Source: Pristionchus mayeri (Eukaryota > Nematoda > Chromadorea > Rhabditida > Neodiplogasteridae). Taken from it: a DNA stretch of 64,000 nt. The DNA lies in contig BTRK01000006.1 in NCBI GenBank assembly GCA_036245805.1, positions 6,117,613-6,181,612 of the forward strand, given 5' to 3'. Shown here piece by piece: positions 36,211 to 46,800 of this stretch. The notes under the pieces were generated by a model, which saw only the letters and a list, made by a program, of their open reading frames with translations, had not been told where the DNA came from and did not search any database. Position 1 is the first letter of the stretch. Each line of letters starts with the position of its first letter. A program made the translations under genes and the position numbers.

Positions 36211-39200
36211 ATGGAGACTGATTGCGCCCTGGTAGAGGAATTATATGACTACGTCCCGTTCCACATCGTGCAATGGCTATTAGTTAGTTTGTTTCCTTCT
36301 CTATTTTATAAAAAAAATAAATCTTAAAAAAATATATTTATGTATTAGGTTGGCGGGAAAGTCTGTCACTGGTTTTGTTTTTACACTGCTCGCCACAAAT
36401 GCACTTTGGTTTTCCCATGTTCCTAGTGAGTAACAATCAGTGATGGGCCTTTATATATAGTAAACAGCTCCCCATTATCTTTCCTTCAGTCAAACTCCAG
36501 TAGATCGACGATTTATGTTCCTGGTGCCACACACTTCGGACATGTTTTGATTTACCTCTCTCTATTCTACACCGCGATGAAGTATTCGGAGACCCTACTG
36601 AAGAATGTTTATGACACACATGCCCCCTCTACAACACCTTCAGGAATTGGATCCAGATCCTCGAAGAAGGCGACTTTTCCGTCAATGAATGGGGTCGATC
36701 TGGGAGACCGCGTTAGTTACATTTTGAGACTGAAGAAAGCTGCTTAAACAAATCCATTTCAAAATGCCCGTGAAATGACTATTGCACTTAGTGTCCACCA
36801 TCGCACTGTCAAAGAAGGTTTGAGATATATTGGAATGAGGAAATTAATCGGTCGATTCAAATCCCATGATCTGATCCAAGCGAGCCATGACCGTCGAGTC
36901 GATGATTCCAATACTCTCATCATTCTCCGAGGTTGGGATCGATGGCTGGAACGGCTCATAACGGGGAATGAGAAGTGGGTCCTCTACGATAACAACTATC
37001 TGAGAACCAAGCGGGTTGGAGAAGGAGAGCCTCCACATGGTGTCTCCAAACTTTACCTGAACCCCAAGAAAAACAATGGTGGGGAGTGTGGTGGGGAGTG
37101 GATGGCGTGATCTACTCAGAGCTACTCCTCGAGGCATGTTTATCACCGGGACCAAGTACATCACACAACTACAAAATTTCAAGTTGGAAGTCGATCGTTC
37201 AGTGCTGAAGGAAAAGAAAGTGTACAATCATCAAAATGACCACCGTCCCCAGGACTCCAATCAAGTCAAGCAGGAACTGGCTGGATATGGACGGATGGTT
37301 CTCCCTCCGTATTCTCCTGACTTGGCCCCTTCCGATTAGGGGCCTTTCGCAGACCTGACCAATGCCGTTTGAAGTAGGGCCTTCAATTCACGTGAAAGTC
37401 TCGAGGTTGAACTCGAGCAATACTTTCATTCGCACCCAGGTGAGTTCTAAAGGGAGGGGATCCATGCATTGCAGGTACGTTGGGCACATATTGTCAATAA
37501 TGATGACAAGTATAATTGAACTCATTATTTTCCTTTCCCCAAGAAATAACGTTTTGAAAAAGTGACAAAGACTTTCCCGCCAACCTAATAATTGTCGTCA
37601 TGATTACTATTGCTTTTATATTTTTAGATGTTCGTGTCAGTCGCTTCTCTCATTCTCATTTGCTACACAGCCTGCTATTACCTGCACCGGACAATCTTCG
37701 AGAACATCACTAAGGTATGTATGTTTAGTAAGATCCTGAAGCAAGTGCTTTAGACATAATCCCAGATAAATGTTAGCCTAAAGCCGAGATATTCCCAGAT
37801 ATTCCCGTCCACAGAGACTCGGCAAGAAATAGGAAGTCACTTGTAGTGGGAAATTATTGGGCCTAATGGAAAGGGAGACACATTGCTGTCATGGGGAGAG
37901 ATGTTTCGGTTCAAGTACGAATACATCCAATTATTTAAATGTGTACATATTTCCAGGAACTCATCATCGCTCTGTACTTCTACATCGGTCTCTATGTCGT
38001 GTTTCTCTTCTTATCGCACGTCAGCAACATTCACTTTATCAAAGCTTCCCTTTTCAAGTGTTCAGAGTATCTCACAGAGCCTGAAACCACATCAAAATGT
38101 ATTCGAAATATCTAAAAGGTGAAACTCTGAACTGCATCACAATCTTTTCAACCAATCCTACACCCATGAAAACACATTGACATATGGTTACATGGCTCAA
38201 CAATTATTTGCAGCTCATCTATCTGATTTATCGCTACACCGCCCCAGTGAAGTGCGACGCGCAATTTCCCAGGGTAAAGAACAATTTCAGCTTCTTATTA
38301 AATTATCAACCCTTTTGTCTGGGAAACTTAAACAAATATTTCTTGACAATTGACAACTGTAAACGCCCGACGATGAACGAGCTCCTATAGAGTACATTTT
38401 TAAAATAATAATTTTTATTGGAGGTCTGGTGCATCTTACGTTTTTGTATAACGATGATCGCCGTTTCATTTATCGTCATCCATGTCGGCATCACAGCCCA
38501 GCACCTGCTGTCGACCTTACACTTTCGGAGCGGAGCTCAGAAGATTGTTGCACGAATAGCACTCGTCGTCTCGGTGAGCAAGATTTCAAGCTTTCATTAG
38601 CCTTCATAGAAGTTACTTGAAAAATTTTCGTACGATTGATGGCAATTCTCATTTGCTGAAAGCTTTGGGCGAAATATTCTGACATCAAATAATCATGCAT
38701 TGCAGTTCGTGTACCCCGCAGTCATTGGTGTGATCACCTACTGGAACGAGCCGCTACAAGGCCGAACGGCATACTGTTACGGGATCACAGGCGGAAGTGT
38801 ACATGTGAGACAGATTTTTAAAAAAAAGTTTTATATGATAGTACAGTTGTGAACATTCGAGTTCTGACTAGAATGGCCAGCATGCAATTGTTAAAAAAAA
38901 TGCGGAAGCTATTTATGCTATTCTGGGAAAACCCTTAAAGATAATTTATCTTCATTAAGTTACTCATGGCGAATTTGGGCGTAATTCTCGTCCTACACAT
39001 AATCAACATTACAACATCGATCTTGCTACTGAAATACAATCACGATCGAGTGAAGAAGGAGTCAGTGATTTTTTTTATTTTTTTTTATTTGACTATTGTG
39101 AGTTCGCTCACTTTTGTGTAATTGTACGGGGCATAATGCCCCGTTACTTCTCAGGAAATGGAAGTGGAAGTGAGATTTATTTGAATTCCCGCAATTGGGT

Positions 39201-40419
39201 ATCTCCGCTCTCCGTGGAGCTAGAGACTCGAAAATTGGAATATAAGGTTCTAAGGGTCAAAAAACCTTATATTCCCATTTTCAAGTCTCTAGCTCTACGG
39301 AGAACGGAGTTACGAAATTGCGGGAATTCAAATATTTCTTTCTTTTCTCACTTCCACTTCCATTTCCTGAGAAGTAACGCCACATCAAACATATTGTATG
39401 GCGCAAAGCAAAACAAAAAAAATGATGTGTCTATTGAACTGTCAAATAGATAAGCACTTGCACGAATAGGTTCTCGGAAATTCTTGAACTCACTTTTCAA
39501 TGCAATAATTTATCATCTTTGAGCATGCTGTACCCTTTGTAATAGCGATTAGTTCGACAATATGTATTCATTTACAGTCAATCCTTCGATTTGGTCCGCT
39601 CCTTTCATCGTCGTCAAAACCTCTACGCAATGCAGCAATTCCTGCCTATATCAGCCGTCTTTGCGGTTGTTTTTCTCATATTTTGCGGTAATTATTATTT
39701 TTTTAAAAATAATCAAGAATTTAAAAAAAAATACGGTGATCTTTGCGCACTCACTAAGTAAGACCAGTGAAGAGAGCATGGACCAATAAGGACAAATGCC
39801 TGGCTTTAAAAATAATATTTTGAGTCTCCGTATTCTTCACTGAATCGATTAAAAAGAGCGTCGGGACAGCCAGTGGCTATTTATTCATCAGCAATCTCGC
39901 TAATGTGAGCAAAATTATGTATTATTACTTCCTAGTTTGTTCTAAACAGATCTATATGCTAAAGTGATTTAAAAAACAAATGAGTGTAGAACTGAGTGGA
40001 TGCAACATTCATACAAAATAAACAAGTAGAATTTTATACAAATTGACACTAAAATATGCATTCTCAGGTGATTCCCTACTACTGCTTCCTCTGCCCACTC
40101 ATCTTCCTTCTCTGTATCAAAAGGGGCAGATTCCACCGAGAAGCCCACGTGAAGAGCATGATGAAGAAAGAGAAGAACCCGAATGACGTCAGTAGTGTAT
40201 TACAAAAATAATAATATTATACATTAACATAGATAATAAATAACGCTGAGTAAAAATACCACTTCAGTGATTTAAAAAATGTAAATGCAGTCAGTTCAGA
40301 CGATTTTACAAAGGAACGACTAGTCCAATTACGCTAGTTTTATGCCTGAGGGTACGATTTTCTGGAGAATTTTTCATGTTCAGATATACTTCTCAGCTCT
40401 CAAGGATCAGTGGCATTGA
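36211..40419 (+). CDS. 7TM chemoreceptor gene B, complete
   Basis: Tandem duplicate of gene A. Exons: 36211-36282 (METDCALVEELYDYVPFHIV), 37628-37714, 37957-38019, 38214-38273, 38424-38573, 38706-38804, 38960-39060, 39578-39687, 39825-39904, 40068-40187, 40384-40419. Total 978 nt, 325 residues, no stop. Exon 9 has one codon more than in A (FFTESIKKSVGTASGYLF). Landmarks as in A: RYTAPVKCDAQFPR, HVGITAQHLLST, YWNEPLQGRTAYCYG, HRRQNLYAMQQFLPIS, IPYYCFLCPLIFLLC, end YFSALKDQWH. Intron 1 is expanded by a dead mariner and intron 7 by a fold-back; both inserts are intronic and should be spliced out. Intron 5 starts with normal GT. Sra/Srab-like chemoreceptor by motif pattern, tentative. Confidence 0.88.
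36345..37588 (+). mobile_element. Decayed mariner in gene B intron 1
   Basis: TA at 36343-36344 and 37589-37590. Ends TTAGGTTGGCGGGAAAGTCT and AGACTTTCCCGCCAACCTAA. Transposase remains on the plus strand in several frames: LGDRVSYILRL (about 36700), HHRTVKEGLRYIGMRKLIGR (36796), LITGNEKWVLYDN (36955), LPPYSPDLAPSD (37300). The first catalytic aspartate is replaced (GNEKW for GDEKW), and frameshifts and stops are present. Length 1244 bp is about full. Different terminal sequence from the copies at 14771 and 41869. Confidence 0.9.
39123..39373. mobile_element. Near-perfect 250-bp fold-back in gene B intron 7
   Basis: Arms CGTTACTTCTCAGGAAATGG and CCATTTCCTGAGAAGTAACG. Inverted similarity runs almost continuously to a centre near 39250 (AATATAAGGTTCTAAGG with its mirror). 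Not present in gene A. No coding potential. Confidence 0.85.
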
Positions 40420-40818
40420 TATCAATAATATTTTAATATATATCGAAGTATCATCACCCCTCGAGGAGAATATCATCAAATATATTTAGTGCAAAAAAGA
40501 TCGACTCATCTGATTGGAGAGTATTTTATGTGATCTAAACAATCTTAATAAAGATTTTAAAGTACATGTGCAATTCGATTGAAAATGATGATGTCGTGGT
40601 AATCATGTGTGCACACAAGGATGAGGTAAGATTGATCCAGAACTAGAATGCCCTAGCGCAAATAATTTCTAAATAACAACACACTACATTATGTAAGATG
40701 AGTGTTAATTCATTTCGATTCTAATAAATACTAGTATAGTACGTACTCATCGTTGATCGTAATTAAAATAATAATAATGATACGATTGATTATTAATTAA
40801 TCAAAATAATAAAAATAA

Positions 40819-43800
40819 TTAATGTGGTCTCCCGTAGTCATCGTATTCATCGTTGCGCATGATCGGTCTAGGTTGGAAAACGCCTGAAATCACTTTATTT
40901 TTTCTAAATAATTCTGGGATGCTCCGACGATACTAGGATTGCCTAATATAAAGTATTGTGCACTCTTATAATTGTTTCTTTTCTCGATTTCTCATCACTC
41001 GACCGGTCGAGGGAGATTGTGAAATGAAGAGACCATTACCGGAATATCGCACTCTACTATAAATGCGAGGCGTAATTTCTAAATTTCGAATTCTCACCTC
41101 TCGTTGGCGGCTGTGAAGATTCTCTTCGCTCTGCACCGGAAACCTCGGATACAGGCTCGTTCCCGATGAACGACTGGACGAACCTGAAAACGTGTGTATT
41201 TTGATTGACAGTCAGATCGCAATTTCTAATCCCCTAGATCACCGCGCCTTAAATAAGCACTTCTCGACATAATTTTCGTATGACTTTTCAACATGTCCAG
41301 AAATGTCCAGTTTGCATGCACGTAGACTGGAAAACGCGAACCTCTCGTTGACGAATATCTTCGTATTGGGCAGCAGCTTGGGGTACTCTTCAGTCTCAAC
41401 CAGTTCTTTCTTCAGGAGATCCATGTCTGCCCATCGATGCATGAGCGCCTTAAGTGTAATGATGTTCTGCATTATACAGATTTAAAATAGCAAACGGAAC
41501 GGTGAACGTAAAGATAAAGTTCAATTACAGCAGATAACAGCGTTTATCCTAGCTGGAACACCTAGCAGTGCCCGTAACCAACCGACTGGACGAGTTTCAG
41601 CTGGAAGACATCCGTGGATATCCTAAAGACGTGCGCCCGATCCAGTTCATTCCGCTCGAAGTCAATTAAGAACAGCTCGATCTTGCGTGTTAGCTGAAAG
41701 AATATGATGAAAATGATGATCCCGTCGCCTCATTCAATTCTCACCGTAAATTTGTATTCCATAGACATTTACAATGTGGTTTTGGAAAAAAACACACACG
41801 AAAGGAGCCAAACAGGATTGCATATGCAGTGTGAGTTCAAGACCAAATATATGATATATTGGGGTGTCCGGAAAGTTCGTATAATGCTTCGGAAAAAAGT
41901 CAGTTCGCGATCAAGCAGTGATTGCGCAATCTGTTTGTCAACAATGTATTGCATCATTCTGACGTTGAGTAGTGAGAGGATTTAAGAGACCTGCTCCGTA
42001 AGACTCGACCATATCAACCACCCCCCGGACACGTCCTCTAGCAATGAGAACCCAAAGCCCATACTTGGTAGTTAGGAGGGTCTTGGGCCCGCATTGCACA
42101 AAATGACCCATATTTTATGTCACCGCCTAAGATGCGTGAGAAAATCCGCATAAAGTGCAAAAAAGTCGAAAATCGTATCTTCTAAATGGTAGAGGATGGA
42201 CTTAGTTTCATATTTTCATTAACGTAGGGGTACTCTGAAACTTCTAAAAACTTGTTTTGATTGAATTCTGCATAACTTCAAAAATATTTTTCGGGAAAAA
42301 ATTCGTATTTTTGATCTAGATCTCCCATTTCGATTGGAATCCCATAGCTTTCATGCACACGTTGGAATACACTCGTACCTGTATTGAACCCACACCAAAT
42401 TGGATACTCTCACTTTTTCAGTCTGGGGATTTTGAATCGAAGGTAGTGCTTCTGTGCACCTGGGTGATAAACTGAACCCATATCATTCACTCGATGGGCA
42501 AATCGATTAAACAAGATATTTTTTAAACATTTCATAGCTTGATATAATACATTAAAACTTGAAAACCTGAAATAGTTGCATTTCCGAAAATTCGATTTTT
42601 CGACCTTCGATTCTATGTTAATTTTAGTATCTCAAAAAGGTCATTCGCATTGCAAATCCCATAGTTTTGACCAAGAAGGTGCAGTAGTTCTCACGTTGAG
42701 TTCAAATATACATAATGAGCTTCATGTGTGCTTTCAAAGTCCCAATATATGCGCCCAAACATCCCTGATCGAGAGAAACGAAAAAAAGGAAAATATCGAA
42801 TTTATGAGGTAATGCACTCAATTTACTATCTACAAACGGTTCTTAACATTCATAAACCGCGTGCGTCATGTTCTCATCAATGGTACCTCAGAATTATCCA
42901 TTTCGGAAATTTCGTTTTTCTGATCATCGATTTTGATGAAATTTTGATATCCAAGAAACACCTATATTAAAGCAGATCCAATAGTTTCAACCGAGAAATG
43001 ATAGCAGTACTCAGCGTGGATGCAGAAATACAAAATCAGTCTCCCACGTGCTTTCAAACTCCTGTAAAATATGACCAAAGCTACGTGATTTTTGTTGAAC
43101 GAACATTCATGATTGAAGTAGAATAAATATCCGAAATTTGAAAGCCAATGAAAATGCATTGTTGTATTATTCGTTCTAATAGTGAAGGATACTACCATTT
43201 TCTTTTATAAAAATTGGGCTCTGGAATGCGTGTGATGTTCAACAGATGCCAAAATTTCGGCAAAAACGCGCTGCTAAATATCGGATTATCGAAAATGAGC
43301 CAAATTGTGGTACTATTGATGCCAACATGACTGATATGATTAAATAATACTACAATACATTCTTTAATACAAAATAAAATGCAGTTTCATCTAAATTTCG
43401 CTATACTTTTTTCTTTGATTCTACCGATCACGTAGATTTGGTCATATTTTACAGGAGTTTGAAAGCACGTGGGAGACTGATTTTGTATTTCTGCATCCAT
43501 GCTGAGTACTGCTATCATTTCTCGGTTGAAACTATTGGATCTGCTTTAATATAGGTGTTTCTTGGATATCAAAATTTCATCAAAATCGATGATCAGAAAA
43601 ACGAAATTTCAGAAATGGATAATTCTGAGGTACCATTGATGAGAACATGACGCACGCGGTTTAGGAATGTTAAGAACCGTTTGTAGATAGTAAATTGAGT
43701 GCATTACCTCATAAATTCGATATTTTCCTTTTTTTCGTTTCTCTCGATCAGGGATGTTTGGGCGCATATATTGGGACTTTGAAAGCACACATGAAGCTCA

Positions 43801-46800
43801 TTATGTATATTTGAACTTGGGTTGGTGAAATCGGGCCAACCCGGTAGTCGAGGGCCCGACTCGGAAAACATCGCATGTAGGCCCGAGTTGGCTCGAAACC
43901 CGATCGGGTGGCCCGACTTCGAGAGTGAAGAGTCGAGCGGCTCGACTGACCCGACTTAGCCCGACTGGCCCGACTCGGCCCGACTCAGCCCGACTCGGCC
44001 CGACTTGTCCGTCGAACTCAATATGGAAATTCCATCGCCGTACTTTCCATTGTCATCTCAGTGATCCACTTCCAGCTACCGAAATGGTGAAGTGGTTGTG
44101 TTTTGCACCTGTTAGTCATAAGCCGCCGGTTCGATCCCGCATGATGTGGTTATATTTTTGCGTTTCTATTTACAACTTTTGTAATAACAAAATTTCATGT
44201 AACTGAAAATTTGTATTCGAATCTAACATAAAATGTAAATGGGCGAAATGAAATAGCACAAAAACATAATTCATCATGCGGGATCGGCTTATGACTAACA
44301 GGTGAAAAACATAACCACTAAACCATTTGGTAGCTTGCATTTGTTCACCTAAATTACAATGGAACGAACGCCACTGGAATTGCCCTAATGCATTTGCCAG
44401 ACAAGTCGGGCCGAGTCGGGCCGAGTCGGGCTGAGTCGGGCCGAGTCGGGCTAGTCGGGCTAAATCGGGCCAGTCGAGCCGCTCGACCATTCACTCATGT
44501 ATTATATCAAGCTATGAAATGTTTAAAAAATATCTTGTTTAATCGATTTGCCCATCGAGTGAATGATATGGGTTCAGTTTATCACCCAGGTGCACAGAAG
44601 CACTACCTTCGATTCAAAATCCCCAGACTTTTAAAAAGTGAGAGTATCCAATTTGGTGTGGGTTCAATACAGGTACGAGTGTATTCCAACGTGTGCATGA
44701 AAGCTATGGGATTCCACTCGAAATGGGAGATCTAGATCAAAAATACGAATTTTTTCCCGAAAAATATTTTTGAAGTTATGCAGAATTCAATCAAAACAAG
44801 TTTTTAGAAGTTTCAGAGTACCCCTACGTTAATGAAAATATGAAACTAAGTCCATCTTCTACCATTTAGAAGATACGATTTTCGACTTTTTTTGCACTTC
44901 ATGCGGATTTTCTCACGCATCTTAGGCGGTGACATAAAATATGGGTCATTTTGTGCAATGCGGGCCCAAGACTCTCCTAACTACCAAGTATGGGCTTTGG
45001 GTTCTCATTGCTAGAGGACGTGTCCGGGGGGTGGTCGATTTTTACAGAGCAGGTCTCTTAATCAGCCTCCTAGTTACTACATTGATTCTTGTGATGGACT
45101 CCCATCTCTACCTCCGAGCTGTTTTACTTCATTACTACCGTCTTGGCCGATCCGTGAAGGAGGCCCACTCTGCCCTGGCCCAGTCGGAAGGAGCTGACGC
45201 CCCCTCCATACCCTTCTGCTATAAGTGGTTCTCCCGCTTCAAGAAAGGGGAGTTTGGTCTCGATGATCAACCCCGCTCTGGACGCCCTCCCTCCCTCGAT
45301 CAGCTTCTCGTTCTCCGCACACTGAAGCGCAAGCCCATGGCCAGTGTGCGTGAGTTGAAGAAGGATACTGGTACTCCCAGATCAACGGTGTCCGATATCC
45401 TCCATCGATCTGGGAAGAAGCCGAAACTCCCACAAGTGATTCCCCATGACCTCTCCCCCGAACAGCTGAAAAATCGTGTTCAAGTCTGTCAGAAGTTAGT
45501 TACTCCATCGTAGATCCAATCGTCGATGGGTCAATTCCATCATCGCTACAGATGAGAAGTGGATCACGTACGATAACCCTGTGAGGAGACTGCAATGGGT
45601 GGATGCAGATGAGAAGCCCACGCCCGTCCCGAAGAAGGAAGAGCACGGAAAGAAGGAACTCCTCTGCTTCTTCTTCTCAGTGCTCGGTCCCATCTACTGG
45701 GAGATCCTCGCCCCTGGCACCAGCATCAATGCCGACCTCATCTCTGAACAACTGGAAGATGTCGCGATCAGAGTCCCTCCCAGACTCCTGAACCAGGGCA
45801 AAATTCTTCTTCTAATGGACAATGCTCGCCCACATCGAGCGAAGATGAACCAGAAGAAAATGGTCGAGCTGAAGATCGAGAGGATTCCCTATCCACCGTA
45901 TTCCCCGGATCTCTCCCCATGCGACTACCACTGCTTCCGCTCTCTCTCTGACTTCTGCAAAGGAAAGAAGTTCAAGAATCGAGATGAAGTTGTGAGGGCT
46001 TTCGTGAACTGGGCGGTCTCAAAAAAACCCGCATTCTGGAAGAGAGGAATCGAGACCCTGCCCAATCGCTGGAGGGAGGTAGTGAGAAAGAAGGGGGCAT
46101 ACATTGGTCACTGAGAATTGTAAAGCATTGAATAAAAAATAAAAACAAAAAAATATGCGAACTTTCCGGACACCCCAATAAAAAAAATAATGATAAACGA
46201 ATACCGTACCTCAGGCATTTCGAATCTCTGTGCCAGCTCCAGCAGTCGATAGTAGTTGTGTTGCGAGATCGGCTTCTGCGTAGGCTGGATAACCATCAGC
46301 AGCTCGCGGAAGTCGACCGGGAAGATATCGGCGTCCTGAAATAATCAATAATCAATCATGTTTCCTACTGTCTGAATTCGTTCAAGGCATTCACTACGAA
46401 AAGAGTGAAATGTCAGAGAGGAGATTAAGAAGTCAACGTTTCACACGCCTCGCCTGAGAATTTAATGCATAATGTCGAGAAGCTACATACAGTTCCAAAA
46501 ATTGTTTTCTAGCTAGTCACCGAGGGAGATCTCAAGTCACTGACGGAAATCGGGTAGCGTCCCTCCCTCTTCTCCCTCATATCAGCATTGAAGTAGGCCC
46601 GGAAGTAGCGACTCCAGATCGAGAGGTATTTGGCTGATACCAAAAACTCCTGAAACACTGCACATTCCACAGAGGGAGCGATAATCTAGAGAGGCTCGAA
46701 GTGTATCATAATACAAATGATTATTTTTTTAAACAAGTGATTATCCAACGAATTACGCGATTCCGGTGAATCGGTATTCCGGCGGCGGTAATCCGGTGAA

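Larger units (their letters stand above)
41986..45057. mobile_element. 3.1-kb TTAA-bounded fold-back nested in the mariner
   Basis: TTAA at 41982-41985 and 45058-45061. Arms of about 565 bases: GAGACCTGCTCCGTAA at the left, TTACAGAGCAGGTCTC at the right, with CCCCCCGGACACGTCCTCTA mirrored near 45015. The outer ends resemble those of 28783-33099 (GAGACC..G, CCCCCCGGACA), so both belong to one family. The interior holds a second palindrome (about 42700-43822) and a third (43830-44490). No transposase. Confidence 0.85.
41869..46178 (+). mobile_element. Mariner in gene E intron 9, split by a nested element
   Basis: TA at 41867-41868 and 46179-46180. Ends TTGGGGTGTCCGGAAAGTTC and GAACTTTCCGGACACCCCAA, identical to the element at 14771-15641. 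Without the nested 3.07-kb insert the mariner is about 1.24 kb. Gene E is on the opposite strand and the element is within an intron. Confidence 0.93.

Noticed and set aside
43925..44735. Frames rich in Arg, Pro, Ser, Gly around 44 kb
   Set aside because: Translations of GTCGGGCC tandem words within a fold-back.
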